Notes: generated by a model not told the origin, from the sequence alone. Shown: positions 25,558 through 35,306, counted from the first letter of the stretch. The stretch: 64,000 nucleotides of DNA from Alteribacillus sp. YIM 98480 (GCF_009765375.1 NZ_VTOK01000004.1:223616-287615); one strand, 5' to 3'. Translations and numbers: made by a program.

Positions 25558-25857
25558 TTGGTTATTACTCTTTCTTCTCAAGCTTTTGAAAAATTAAAAA
25601 CAATGAACATGGAGGAAAAAGCACCACGTATAGATGCTGAAATAACTGGTGGTTGTGGAATGTCAGTAAATATTTCCCTCATTTTTGACGAACCGAGACC
25701 TAACGATAATCATATTGCTTATAAAGGCATTACAATAAATATCGATACGTTTACGAAGCGTTATTTAGATGACATTACACAAGTTGATTACACAGAAGAA
25801 CAAGGTTTTGTTATTGGAAAAAGATGGTCACAAACTGTTTGCGCGATCCAAGTTTGA
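25558..25857 (+). CDS. HesB/IscA-like iron-sulfur biosynthesis family protein
   Basis: About 99 residues of the HesB/YneR-like family. Visible features are a hydrophobic start (VITLSSQAFEKLK), a GGCGMSVNISL segment with one Cys and a terminal TVCAIQV with another. Canonical A-type carriers have three cysteines (CxnCGC), so this is a divergent member. The start is TTG 25558 or GTG 25546; AGGAGGT at 25540 suits the former. Its place directly after sdaAA suggests help in building or protecting the 4Fe-4S cluster of the serine dehydratase, which is inference. Confidence 0.72.
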   Translation: MVITLSSQAFEKLKTMNMEEKAPRIDAEITGGCGMSVNISLIFDEPRPNDNHIAYKGITINIDTFTKRYLDDITQVDYTEEQGFVIGKRWSQTVCAIQV

Positions 25858-25880
25858 ATGGAACAAAAAATAATTACAAT

Positions 25881-25916
25881 GATGACTCCAGTTTTATACC
25901 GGAGTCATCATTTTTA
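25881..25916 (+). terminator. Bidirectional terminator
   Basis: GATGACTCC (25881-25889) pairs perfectly with GGAGTCATC (25901-25909), followed by T-rich sequence. It lies between convergent genes and can end the glycine operon and the minus-strand regulator. Confidence 0.88.
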
Positions 25917-25924
25917 TATTTACT

Positions 25925-27847
25925 TTAAGAAATGTTGAACTCTTTTAGTTTTCGATATAGTGTTGTTCTTCCCATACCGAGCTTTTCAGCTAATTTAATC
26001 TTGTTACCCTCGTAAAGATCGAGAAAAGAGGTGAGGATAGCTTTTTCTGCTTCCATTAAACTGTCCTTGTAACTTTCTAAAATAGGAATTGATACGGTTT
26101 TGTAATTGTCAAGAAGGTTGTCGTTCTCAATACATTCATTTAAGAGTTGTAAGCAATATTGGTGTGTTATTTCTCCAGTCTCCGTTTCACTTAAAACAAT
26201 AAACCTTTCTAATATATTATATAGTTCTCTAATATTTCCTGGGTAGCTATGATTAGTTAAGCTTTTGTATATTTCTGGAAAAAACGGCTCTATAGTATAA
26301 TAAAGTGCTTTATTGTGTTCCATTATGAAGTCTCTTGTTAACAAAAAAATATCTTCCTTTCGGTATCTCAAAGGAGGAATTGATAATTTTAAAACGTTTA
26401 ATCGATAAAACAGATCTTTTCTAAATTTGTTTTCTTTAACCATTTGAATGAGACCTTCGTTGGTTGCAGCTATAATCCGTATATTAATAGGAACTACTTG
26501 ATTACTTCCTATCCTTACTATTTCTTTTTCTTGTAACACTCTTAGAAGTCGAGTTTGAAAACTTAAAGATAAAGAATTAATTTCATCCAAAAAAACAGTT
26601 CCATTATGCGCAATTTCGAATAATCCTTTTTTTCCTCCTTTAACTGCTCCAGTAAAAGCTCCATCCTCATAACCAAACAATTCACTCTCTAGTAAGCTCT
26701 CGGGTAAAGCACCGCAATTAATAGCAACAAATGGATTGTTCTTTCTAATACTATGATTATGCATACTTTGTGCAAATAGTTCTTTGCCTGTACCGGTTTC
26801 TCCAGTTAATAATACGGTAGAATCCGTTTCAGCATATTTTTTTGCTTTGCTAACCGTTTTCCTCATAATTGGGCTTTGGTGAATAATGTGATGAAAGAAA
26901 GTTTTTGCTTTTAATCCCTTCGCTTTTGTCTCTGATCGATATTTTTGTTCTAACTTTTGAATTCTTGTTATGTCTTGCACGGTTATGACATTACCTGTTT
27001 TCATTTCTTTTACCATTATAGGTACACGATTAATATTTAATGTAGTATTTTTATGGTCAACCAGTTCATCATTTAGAAGCTTTTTATCAAATATTCGCTG
27101 ATGTTTGGATTCGGAAAAAAGATCGTTAATATCCTGTTTATAGGGAATTTCTTCTAAATCTAATAACTTAGTAGCAGAATGATTAATTAAGGTAAGTTCA
27201 TCCTTCTCATTTGCAGCTAAAATGCCATCACTTACTGAGTTTAAAATTGCTTCCATTTCCTTCGCTTTTCTTTCTTCTTTTCTATTTATTTCAACAATCT
27301 CTATTGCCCTCTCAATTGCTTCCAATATTGTATTTTCAAGAGAATATATTAATAGGCTATTTAATTTGTGTTTTTTTGCGTAGTTAATCGCTATGCTCGT
27401 GCCTATTACTGTTCCACCGCATGGTGCAAAAAATTTGATCTTCTCTTCTAATTCATCTTGTGTACTGTAAGATAAAAATTCAATATTGATATCAAGCATG
27501 TCAACTAATAAAGAGTAGTCATATTCTAGATCTTCAAAACGAGCCATTGCGATAGCTATATGAGGAGAATGTTTTAAAGCTTTTTTTATTGAGGAAAGGA
27601 TGTCAAAAGCAGTGATTCTAAAAGTAATTATAGGTATATTAGTGATACTCTTGAGCATTTGTTGATTTGCTCTTCCTGTAATAATAATATCTGTTTTTTG
27701 CTTTTCTAACTTTGGTATTATTTCTAGACATTCATTTAAAAGGCATTGATATACATCAATAGAGACGTGGTTATTAGCATTTTTAATAATTCCTTTTGTT
27801 AGATCAATAAAATCTCTGTAACCTAGTATTGCAATTTTAGGGTTCAT
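25925..27847 (-). CDS. Sigma-54-dependent activator with PrpR-type sensor
   Basis: About 640 residues. Order: PrpR-N-like sensor (about 1-190; NPKIAILGYRDFIDLTKGII, TDIIITGRANQQML), PAS domain (about 195-300; EAILNSVSDGILAANEKDEL), AAA+ domain with Walker A GETGTGKE, intact GAFTGA loop and Walker B GTVFLDEINSLS, then a Fis-type helix-turn-helix (KLAEKLGMGRTTLYRKLKEF). PrpR-N sensors bind small metabolites. ATG 27847 follows AGGAG by 7 bases. The gene diverges from the TRAP genes, and both downstream units have -24/-12 promoters, making it their likely activator. Confidence 0.92.
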   Translation of the reverse strand: MNPKIAILGYRDFIDLTKGIIKNANNHVSIDVYQCLLNECLEIIPKLEKQKTDIIITGRANQQMLKSITNIPIITFRITAFDILSSIKKALKHSPHIAIAMARFEDLEYDYSLLVDMLDINIEFLSYSTQDELEEKIKFFAPCGGTVIGTSIAINYAKKHKLNSLLIYSLENTILEAIERAIEIVEINRKEERKAKEMEAILNSVSDGILAANEKDELTLINHSATKLLDLEEIPYKQDINDLFSESKHQRIFDKKLLNDELVDHKNTTLNINRVPIMVKEMKTGNVITVQDITRIQKLEQKYRSETKAKGLKAKTFFHHIIHQSPIMRKTVSKAKKYAETDSTVLLTGETGTGKELFAQSMHNHSIRKNNPFVAINCGALPESLLESELFGYEDGAFTGAVKGGKKGLFEIAHNGTVFLDEINSLSLSFQTRLLRVLQEKEIVRIGSNQVVPINIRIIAATNEGLIQMVKENKFRKDLFYRLNVLKLSIPPLRYRKEDIFLLTRDFIMEHNKALYYTIEPFFPEIYKSLTNHSYPGNIRELYNILERFIVLSETETGEITHQYCLQLLNECIENDNLLDNYKTVSIPILESYKDSLMEAEKAILTSFLDLYEGNKIKLAEKLGMGRTTLYRKLKEFNIS

Positions 27848-28045
27848 ATGCACTCTCCTAAATTTATATTTATGCTAATATTAAAACAATAATCTTAATT
27901 TTGAAACAAAATCTTTAAACATGAATTATAATAATTTAAATATTAAGAAGATTGAATGATTAGAAGAAAATTGTTTACGTTGGTACGTCCGTTTTTATGA
28001 AAAAGATTTGTTTAAATTTGAAAGAATATTTAAATTATATTAAAT

Positions 28046-28063
28046 TGGCACATTAATTGCATT
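28046..28063 (+). promoter_or_regulatory. Sigma-54 (-24/-12) promoter of the TRAP operon
   Basis: TTGGCACATTAATTGCAT has GG at 28048-28049 and GC at 28060-28061, the exact sigma-54 spacing, and matches TGGCAC-N5-TTGCA. It precedes the solute-binding protein gene and lies beside the divergent sigma-54 activator gene. Confidence 0.9.
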
Positions 28064-28108
28064 ATTCTTACATTGAAAACCAATAACAAGAAGGGGGAAC
28101 TTTACCTA

Positions 28109-29101
28109 ATGAAACGTTGGGCTTTAATTATTTCGGTTTGCACACTCATTACTACTGTTGGTTGTTCTGGTTCAAGTGAAAGTGGGGCAAGTGAAAATAC
28201 CGATGGAGGAGATCTAGAATATTCTATAGGGGCAGGTACTACAGGAGGAGGTTTCCATACAGGAGGGACAGCTCTATCAAATGTTTTAAATGAAAATATG
28301 GACAAGATGGAAACAGTAGTGGAAGTTACTGGTTCTTCTAAGGATAATGTCCAGCTAATGCAAGGTGGGGAAATTGAGTTGGGCTTATCTTCTACGGAAG
28401 TTGCTTGGGAAGCTTTCAACGGTGAATTTTCTTTAGAAGGAATGGAACATGATAAATTAAGGACGTTGCTGCCGGGCTGGCCAGGAGTATACATGTTTGT
28501 GACACTAGCAGACTCAGAGATTAAGACGATTGAAGATTTGGATGGAAAAAGTTATAGTGCTGGTCCAAAAGGAAGTGCAAATGAAATTTTTGCTGAAAGA
28601 GTATTTGATACTTTTGACATAGAACCAGATGTTGTTAACTTACCAACCTCAGACGCTGCTAATGCATTAAAAGATGGGACAGTAGATGGTTTTTCCATAG
28701 CATGGCCCTCCTCTGCAGTAACGGAGTTAGAGACAAGTCATGAGGTGAAAATTGTAACGTTGAGTGAGGAGGAAAAGCAAACATTCTTAGATAATAACCC
28801 TCCATATCTTTGGCTCGACATACCAGAGGATGCATATAATGCTGCTTCAAAAGGGATAGAAAACTTTGGTTTATATAATTTATTTATAGTAAGTAGTGAT
28901 ATTCCAGAAGAGACAGTGTACGAAATATTGAAAACTGTTTATGAAAATACAGATACTATAGAACAAGTATGGCCTCAAATGGCAGAAGGAATGACAATAG
29001 AGAATGTTGATCAAACGACTATACCTTATCATAAAGGTGCTGTTAAATTTTTTGAAGAACAAGGAGCAGATATTCCAGAAGAACTGATCCCACCAGAGTA
29101 G
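28109..29101 (+). CDS. TRAP transporter TAXI-family solute-binding lipoprotein
   Basis: About 330 residues. The N-terminus is a lipoprotein signal (LIISVCTLITTVGC, lipobox Cys19) followed by a Ser/Gly linker. The TAXI signature YSIGAGTTGGGFHTGGTAL begins the binding domain. It captures the substrate outside the membrane for the fused permease encoded downstream. Start: ATG 28109 after AAGAAGGGGG. Relatives bind glutamate, other amino acids or dicarboxylates, but substrate cannot be inferred from sequence. Its sigma-54 promoter and the linked hydantoinase genes suggest a nitrogen-containing substrate. Confidence 0.92.
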   Translation: MKRWALIISVCTLITTVGCSGSSESGASENTDGGDLEYSIGAGTTGGGFHTGGTALSNVLNENMDKMETVVEVTGSSKDNVQLMQGGEIELGLSSTEVAWEAFNGEFSLEGMEHDKLRTLLPGWPGVYMFVTLADSEIKTIEDLDGKSYSAGPKGSANEIFAERVFDTFDIEPDVVNLPTSDAANALKDGTVDGFSIAWPSSAVTELETSHEVKIVTLSEEEKQTFLDNNPPYLWLDIPEDAYNAASKGIENFGLYNLFIVSSDIPEETVYEILKTVYENTDTIEQVWPQMAEGMTIENVDQTTIPYHKGAVKFFEEQGADIPEELIPPE

Positions 29102-29189
29102 TGGATTTTTTACTAGGGTTCCTCTCGTTATATGGGGTTTATGGAAACAGTAAATGATAAACTACAACTTCTAACGTACAGGATGTACT

Positions 29190-29219
29190 AATGCCGCCGT
29201 GGCCACGAAACGCGGCGTT
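29190..29219 (+). repeat. Stem-loop between binding-protein and permease genes
   Basis: AATGCCGC (29190-29197) pairs with GCGGCGTT (29212-29219, one wobble) with no T-run. Such stems often protect the upstream message and so raise binding protein levels over permease. GC-rich against its surroundings. Confidence 0.45.
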
Positions 29220-29284
29220 ATTAGGCGGCTTCCTTTACTTGGCGAAAAGTTAGTTTTCTAAAAATCGGTAGGTGGTGAAAAATA

Positions 29285-31171
29285 ATGAAAGATGCACTGT
29301 TTAAAATAACAGGGGTAATACTTTCTCTCTTTGTAGTATGGGTTCTCAACTTTTACCCTTTAGGGCCTAATATATTTAGGCCAGCTATTGTACTTTTGTC
29401 GAGCATAATTATTTTTACTGTCTACAAATCAAAATATAGATGGGTTGACTATTTGCTCTTAATTTTGGGAGTCATTACGTTTGGTTATGCGCTTAAAGAA
29501 ATAGAAGGTGTATTAGATAGAGCAGGTATATTTAGTACAAACCTTGATCTTATTTTTGGCACACTAGCCATTATATTAGTGTTAGAAATGACAAGAAGAA
29601 CTGTTGGAATAGCACTTCCAGTAATTGGTCTAGTCTTTTTTTTATATGCTATTTTCGGCCAGATGTTACCGGGAGAACTTTCTCACGGTGGTTATTCTTA
29701 CGCCAGGATCATTACAGCTCTTTTTACTTACAATGGGATTTTTGGAACAGCACTTGCAGTGGTAGCGACGTTTGTAGCCATGTTTATTGTTTTTGCAGCT
29801 ATTTTAAATTTAACTGGGGTAGGAAATATTTTCTTAGATTTATCGAAGGGAATTGCCGGGAAGCGCAAAGGTGGTCCTGCAAAGATTGCAACCATTTCTA
29901 GTGCATTATTTGGGAGTATATCAGGAAGTGCGGTAGCAAACGTAGCGTCTACAGGCTCTTTTACCATACCAATGATGAAAAAACTTGGTTACAAAGGCAC
30001 TTCGGCAGCGGCAATAGAATCAGCTGCATCCACTGGTGGGCAAATTATGCCTCCTATCATGGCCGCTGGGGCGTTTTTAATGGCGGATACACTTGGTGTA
30101 CCTTATACAGAAATCATTAAAGCAGCGTTAATACCTGCAGTACTCTATTTTATTACCATATGGTTTACGATAGATTTTAGATCAGCAAGGAGAGGATTAA
30201 AAGGTTTACCACCGGAAGAAATACCAAGTGTTAAAAAACTTATATTAAAAGATGGCGTTATGTTATTGCCTCTCGTTATCTTAATTGTTGAACTTACCGT
30301 TTTTAAAGTGTCTCCGGTACGAGCAGCTTTTATTGCTATTGTTCTGGCTCTTCTAATAAGTTTCTTTAGAAAAGAAAGCAGGCCGAGTTTTACAGGTATA
30401 TATAATACGCTATTCCAGGCTTCCAAAGGAATCGTGTCTATTATAGCACCCGTTACATGTGCTGGCATTATTATAGGCGTCATTGGTCTAACAGGTATAG
30501 GTGGGAAGATTGCAAGTTTAGTCATTAGTCTCTCAGGGGGTATCTTAATTGTAGCATTAATTCTAGCTATGGTTACAGCTATTATCTTTGGTATGGGACT
30601 ACCTACGACAGTTGCTTATTTACTAGTGGTATCAGTGTTAGCACCAGTGTTATCTGAGTTAGGAATACAACCAATAGCTGCACATTTATTTATTTTCTAC
30701 TTCGCTTGTTTATCTGGAATTACCCCTCCAGTGGCGTTAGCTTCCTATACCGGAGCGAATATTGCAGGAGCTCCACCTATGAGGACAGCTTTCGAATCAA
30801 GCAAGATAGCAATCGCAGCATATATCTTACCTTTCTTTTTTGTATTTGAACCAGCTCTTTTAATGAATGGAACATGGCCAACTATTACTGTCGTATTTAT
30901 CACTGCTTTAATAGGTGTATTTGCCATAGCAGCTAGTTTAGAAGGTTGGTTGATAGGAAGATTGAGTTTGCTTAAGCGAGGAGTGTTATTCCTTTCATCG
31001 ATTGTTCTTATAACACCTGGATGGATTACTGATATTATTGGCATCGCTCTTTTGGTCATAGTTGCTTTTTTTCAATATTACAAGAGTAGATTACGAAATG
31101 GGAAAGATTCAACTTCGGAAATACAAGAGAACGTAGAAGAGAAAAAGATAAATAGAAGTGCTTGGTTCTGA
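29285..31171 (+). CDS. TRAP transporter fused permease
   Basis: A 628-residue integral membrane protein with about 16-18 hydrophobic segments. It combines the small (4TM, N-terminal) and large (12TM) TRAP subunits, as usual for TAXI systems. Landmarks are GSISGSAVANVASTGSFTIPMMK and ATIF-like loops such as AMVTAIIFGMGLPTTVAYLL and the repeat ASTGGQIMPPIMAAGAF. It imports the ligand held by the TAXI protein, driven by an ion gradient, probably sodium in a salt-adapted bacillus. GGTGGTG lies just upstream of the ATG. Gene spacing to the binding protein is 183 bases. Confidence 0.93.
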   Translation: MKDALFKITGVILSLFVVWVLNFYPLGPNIFRPAIVLLSSIIIFTVYKSKYRWVDYLLLILGVITFGYALKEIEGVLDRAGIFSTNLDLIFGTLAIILVLEMTRRTVGIALPVIGLVFFLYAIFGQMLPGELSHGGYSYARIITALFTYNGIFGTALAVVATFVAMFIVFAAILNLTGVGNIFLDLSKGIAGKRKGGPAKIATISSALFGSISGSAVANVASTGSFTIPMMKKLGYKGTSAAAIESAASTGGQIMPPIMAAGAFLMADTLGVPYTEIIKAALIPAVLYFITIWFTIDFRSARRGLKGLPPEEIPSVKKLILKDGVMLLPLVILIVELTVFKVSPVRAAFIAIVLALLISFFRKESRPSFTGIYNTLFQASKGIVSIIAPVTCAGIIIGVIGLTGIGGKIASLVISLSGGILIVALILAMVTAIIFGMGLPTTVAYLLVVSVLAPVLSELGIQPIAAHLFIFYFACLSGITPPVALASYTGANIAGAPPMRTAFESSKIAIAAYILPFFFVFEPALLMNGTWPTITVVFITALIGVFAIAASLEGWLIGRLSLLKRGVLFLSSIVLITPGWITDIIGIALLVIVAFFQYYKSRLRNGKDSTSEIQENVEEKKINRSAWF

Positions 31172-31375
31172 TCAATTCAAGAGGAGAGATTTTCCTTAAA
31201 TGGGATAGGTGTTTATTTTATGAAACATAACTTGAAATAATTTCTCTCCTTAAAGTCCCTTTATTGTTTAGTTTTTAAAATAGATTAGTATTCGCTGTTT
31301 AACGCCCGTCTTCTGAGTACACATAGAAAAACTTTTTGAACAGTTGTCCGAGCACAATGGTCAGCACCCGTGTAG

Positions 31376-31391
31376 GCCAATTCGTATTGGC
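31376..31391. promoter_or_regulatory. Candidate activator site upstream of hydantoinase genes
   Basis: GCCAAT-TCGT-ATTGGC is a perfect 6-bp-arm dyad about 58 bases upstream of the -24/-12 element. The wider gap (31172-31502) holds no gene; a long-range GGAGAGA/TCTCTCC pairing lies at its start. Confidence 0.4.
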
Positions 31392-31446
31392 GACATGTGT
31401 ACCTCTTATATGTCGACGTGACGTTTTCAGAGAATGTCTGGTTTTA

Positions 31447-31464
31447 TTGGCATGATTATTGCAT
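31447..31464 (+). promoter_or_regulatory. Sigma-54 (-24/-12) promoter of the hydantoinase operon
   Basis: TTGGCATGATTATTGCAT has GG at 31449-31450 and GC at 31461-31462, the correct spacing. It starts 56 bases before hydantoinase A, giving that operon its own sigma-54 control separate from the TRAP genes. Confidence 0.9.
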
Positions 31465-31502
31465 TTATTAAAAAGTGAATATTCAATAAAGGAGGAAAAT
31501 TC

Positions 31503-33554
31503 ATGGGTTATAAGCTAGGGGTCGATGTTGGAGGAACATTTACAGACCTATGTTTGTTTGATGAAGAAGAGAAAAAAAATATGGTTTTAAAACTTCCTTC
31601 AACTCCTCAAGATCCATCAAAAGCAATAATTGAAGGAATTAAAAATATTTTGTCTATTAATAAGGTTAACCCTAACAAAGTTAATTATTTAGTTCACGGA
31701 ACGACAGTAGGAACAAATGCAGCTATTGAGAGAAAAGGTGCTAAAACGGCATTAATTACTACTGAAGGATTTAGAGATTTATTAGAATTGGCGAGGCAGA
31801 CAAGGCCATCCATTTACGATCTTTATAAAGATAAACCAGAACCTATAGTAAAGAGAAACCTTCGAAAAGAAGTAACAGAACGTCTTCGGTTTGATGGAAC
31901 AGTTGAGAAATCACTTAATAAAGAACAAGTAAGTGATGTGTTGGAAGAAATGCTTAAAGATGATATTGAAGCTGTGTCTGTTTGTTTCATGCATTCATAT
32001 TTAAATCCCGCCCATGAAAAAGAAGTTAAACAGATAATCCAGGAGATCTTACCCGATGTATATGTTTCGGTGTCTAGTGAAGTCCTCCCAGAGTATAGAG
32101 AATATGAAAGATTAATGACTACAACATTAAATAGTTATTTAGGGCCTGTAGTCAGTAAATATGTTAATAATTTTGCTGAAAATATTAAAGAGATAGGAAT
32201 AGAAACAAAACCTTACATTAACCAATCAAATAGCGGTGTCATGTCTATAGAAGTTACCAAAAATAACCCTGTTAGAACTGCTTTATCAGGCCCTAGCGCA
32301 GGCGTGGCTGGAGCAGCTTACATTGCCAAACTAGCAGGTTTTGAGGATATCATCACCTTTGATATGGGTGGGACTAGTACAGATGTTTCGTTAATGCAAC
32401 ATTCTATTCCCAAGGTTGCCACCGGAAAATCAGTAGCTGGTTTTCCAGTTCAGGTACCCATGACTGATGTTCATGCAGTAGGTGCTGGCGGGGGGAGTAT
32501 TGCTTGGATTGACAATGGGGGAGTTCTAAAAGTGGGACCGCACAGCGCAGGTGCTAGTCCAGGGCCAGCAGCTTATGATAAGGGTGGAACAGAGCCAACG
32601 GTTACAGATGCAAACGTTTTTTTAAAAAGATTAAATCCAGAATATATTTTAGAGGGCAGTATGCCGATTAATTATGCAGCAGCAAATGAGGTTATTGAAG
32701 ATAAACTTTCTGTGCAAACAGGTTTATCAGTAATAGACGCAGCAAAAGGGATACTTAAAATTGTTAACTCTAATATGATGCGTGCTATTCGAGTGGTTTC
32801 TGTGGAACAAGGCCATGACCCTCGTGAATTCACCCTTGTGGCTTTCGGCGGAGCAGGAGCATTACATGCTGCTCACGTGGCAAAGGAATTAGGAATTAAA
32901 AAGGTACTTGTACCAGATAGCCCAGGTATTTTATGTGCGGTGGGCTTACTAGCTTCTGACTTGAGAATGGACTTTGTTAAGACAGAGAGATTAAAAGCTG
33001 CCCCCCAAAATCTATCTCTGATTGATGAAAAACTAAATGAGTTAATTACTGAAGCTAAAGAATGGTTGCTAGAAGAGGGAGTGCCTATGGAGCAGCAAAT
33101 GATTGATTGCAAAATAGATATAAGGTATGTAGGGCAAAATTATGAGTTATCTATCCCTATTAAAGGAGCATTGAAAACAGAAGAAAACCTAAAGGTGTTA
33201 CAACAGGCATTTCATAGTGAACACGAAAAGGCTTATGGCTATGCGAATGAAAGAGAAGAGGTAGAATGTATTAATTACCGTGTAATAGGAAGAGGAGCTA
33301 CTTCTAAGATAAATCTAAGGAGTCATGAGGCAGGCAGTACAGATGCTTCTCATGCCGTTTTAGGAGTGAGGAACGTTTATTTTGATGAAGTTGATGCGTT
33401 CATAAATACAAAAGTTTATCAAAGAAAAAAGCTAAAACCTAATAACATTATAGAAGGCCCTGCGATTGTTGAACAAATGGATTCCACTACTGTCATACCA
33501 CCTCATTCAAAAGCACAAGTAGATCTTTACAAGAATATTATTATCAATCTGTAG
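31503..33554 (+). CDS. Hydantoinase/oxoprolinase subunit A (HyuA-type)
   Basis: A 683-residue ATP-dependent ring-opening subunit of the hydantoinase/oxoprolinase/acetone carboxylase family. N-terminal GVDVGGTFTDLCLFD and HGTTVGTNAAIERKGA, then DIITFDMGGTSTDVSLM, and RAIRVVSVEQGHDPREF with GGAGALHA are all family marks of the ASKHA ATPase fold. With the B subunit, members hydrolyse 5-oxoproline, N-methylhydantoin or related lactams, or carboxylate ketones. AAAGGAGGAAAA precedes the ATG. The B subunit follows after 14 bases. Substrate not determinable from sequence. Confidence 0.93.
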   Translation: MGYKLGVDVGGTFTDLCLFDEEEKKNMVLKLPSTPQDPSKAIIEGIKNILSINKVNPNKVNYLVHGTTVGTNAAIERKGAKTALITTEGFRDLLELARQTRPSIYDLYKDKPEPIVKRNLRKEVTERLRFDGTVEKSLNKEQVSDVLEEMLKDDIEAVSVCFMHSYLNPAHEKEVKQIIQEILPDVYVSVSSEVLPEYREYERLMTTTLNSYLGPVVSKYVNNFAENIKEIGIETKPYINQSNSGVMSIEVTKNNPVRTALSGPSAGVAGAAYIAKLAGFEDIITFDMGGTSTDVSLMQHSIPKVATGKSVAGFPVQVPMTDVHAVGAGGGSIAWIDNGGVLKVGPHSAGASPGPAAYDKGGTEPTVTDANVFLKRLNPEYILEGSMPINYAAANEVIEDKLSVQTGLSVIDAAKGILKIVNSNMMRAIRVVSVEQGHDPREFTLVAFGGAGALHAAHVAKELGIKKVLVPDSPGILCAVGLLASDLRMDFVKTERLKAAPQNLSLIDEKLNELITEAKEWLLEEGVPMEQQMIDCKIDIRYVGQNYELSIPIKGALKTEENLKVLQQAFHSEHEKAYGYANEREEVECINYRVIGRGATSKINLRSHEAGSTDASHAVLGVRNVYFDEVDAFINTKVYQRKKLKPNNIIEGPAIVEQMDSTTVIPPHSKAQVDLYKNIIINL

Positions 33555-33568
33555 GAGGACAAAATGAA

Positions 33569-35242
33569 ATGAAAACTAAATCCATTGATCCTATTACTGT
33601 AGAAGTTATGGGAAATGCTCTATTATCTATTGCCGAAGAAATGAGTGTAACTCTCGTACGTACTTCTTATTCTACTAATATCAAAGAACGTAAAGATTCA
33701 TCAACTGCTATTTTTAATGCGAAGGGGGAAACAATTGCACAAGCTGCAGCCATACCTGTTCACCTAGGATCTATGCTTGGAATTTGTAAAGAGATTCTTG
33801 CAAAATACCCATTGGATCAAATAAATCCAGGAGATATGTTTGTCGCTAATGATCCTTACAACGGAGGGGGGACTCATTTACCGGATATTACAATTGCACA
33901 ACCGGTGTTTAAAGATGGAGAAATACAGGCTTTTGTTGCAAATATTGCTCACCACTCGGATGTTGGTGGGAAAGTAGCAGGAAGTTCATCAGGAGATTGT
34001 ACTAGCATTTTTCAAGAAGGGTTAAGAATACCACCTATTAAAATATGCAGCAAGGGAATTATCAACCAGGATATCATAGATATGATTCTATTGAATTGTC
34101 GTACCCCGAAAGAAAGATTAGGAGATTTATGGGCTCAAATTGCCTCAAATCGAATAGGTGAGAATAGAATTGAGGAATTAATAAATAAGTATGGGAAATT
34201 TATGTTTAAAGAAGGACTAGAAGCATTTTTAAAATATGCAGAAAATAAAATCCGAGATGGTATTAAACAAATTCCAAATGGTGTTTACGAATTCACAGAT
34301 TACCTTGACGATGATGGCATTGAATTAACAAAAAAACATTTACCCATAAAGGTTTCGGTAAAGGTTCAAGAGGATCATATTATTTTAGATTTCACTGGGT
34401 CTGTGAAACAGGTAAAAGGAGGAATTAATGTAGTAAAAACAGCATTATATGCAACCATTTATTATGCCTTAAAAGCAATTATAGATTCTGAGATTCCTTC
34501 AAACGCTGGATATTATCGAGCAATTGAAGTAATTGCCCCTGAAGGTACCATTGTCAACGCTACTCCACCAGCAGCAGTGGGAGGCAGAACGGATACTTGC
34601 CAAAGAATAGTGGATGTTATTTACGGTGCTCTCGCTAAAGCAGTACCTGAAAAAGTGGTTGCTGGATGTAATAGTGCTGTTACGACTGTATTATTTTCAG
34701 GAACGGATCCACGTAATAATAATTTCTTTGTTTATCCAGAATCTTTAGGCGGCGGTTTAGGGGCCAGGTCAAACAAAGATGGAATAGATGGGGTCCATGT
34801 TCATGTTACAAATTCATCCAATCTCCCTATTGAATGTTTAGAAATGGAGTACCCAATAATGATTGAAAAATTTGAATTTATAAAAGATTCTGGAGGGGCT
34901 GGGAAGTATCGAGGAGGTCTAGGTATAAGACGGGATTACAAGATTACTGTACCAATGGAGTTTGCTTCTCATGCTGATAGACAAAAAAATGCACCTTGGG
35001 GTCTATTAGGCGGAAAACCTGGAAAAACTGGAAAATTTGTTATAAATCCGGGTACGAAAGAGGAAAAAATTTTACAGTCAGGCAAAGTATCAGAAATAGA
35101 GCTCAAACCAGGAGATATATTAAGTGCTCAAACTCCGGGTTCTGGTGGTTATGGCCTTCCTTCTGAAAGGGAGGAGAAGAGAATAAAGGAAGATATATTA
35201 CTAGAAAAAACTACTCTACACCAAGCGGAAAAAGATTACTGA
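33569..35242 (+). CDS. Hydantoinase B/oxoprolinase family subunit (HyuB-type)
   Basis: A 557-residue partner of HyuA. Family marks are DPITVEVMGNALLSIAEEM, VRTSYSTNIKERKDSSTAIF, NDPYNGGGTHLPDITI, IAHHSDVGGKVAGSSSGDC and GGAGKYRGGLGIRRDYKI. It forms the complex that opens or modifies the activated substrate. Length is typical for the short HyuB form. AGGAGGACAAA precedes an ATG pair at the start. It lies in an operon with an ornithine-cyclodeaminase-family enzyme, which may process the released amino acid or imine. Confidence 0.93.
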   Translation: MKTKSIDPITVEVMGNALLSIAEEMSVTLVRTSYSTNIKERKDSSTAIFNAKGETIAQAAAIPVHLGSMLGICKEILAKYPLDQINPGDMFVANDPYNGGGTHLPDITIAQPVFKDGEIQAFVANIAHHSDVGGKVAGSSSGDCTSIFQEGLRIPPIKICSKGIINQDIIDMILLNCRTPKERLGDLWAQIASNRIGENRIEELINKYGKFMFKEGLEAFLKYAENKIRDGIKQIPNGVYEFTDYLDDDGIELTKKHLPIKVSVKVQEDHIILDFTGSVKQVKGGINVVKTALYATIYYALKAIIDSEIPSNAGYYRAIEVIAPEGTIVNATPPAAVGGRTDTCQRIVDVIYGALAKAVPEKVVAGCNSAVTTVLFSGTDPRNNNFFVYPESLGGGLGARSNKDGIDGVHVHVTNSSNLPIECLEMEYPIMIEKFEFIKDSGGAGKYRGGLGIRRDYKITVPMEFASHADRQKNAPWGLLGGKPGKTGKFVINPGTKEEKILQSGKVSEIELKPGDILSAQTPGSGGYGLPSEREEKRIKEDILLEKTTLHQAEKDY

Positions 35243-35306
35243 AAAAACATTGGAATCACGCTATCAATGATAGATTATGAAAATTTGAGAAGAAGGGATG
35301 AATCGG

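Noticed and set aside
28102..28494. A 130-codon minus-strand frame opposite the TAXI protein gene
   Set aside because: The plus-strand frame has a signal peptide, lipobox and family motif; the reverse one has none.
30145..30525. A 126-codon minus-strand frame inside the TRAP permease gene
   Set aside because: Shadow of the permease; composition fits reverse reading of hydrophobic codons.
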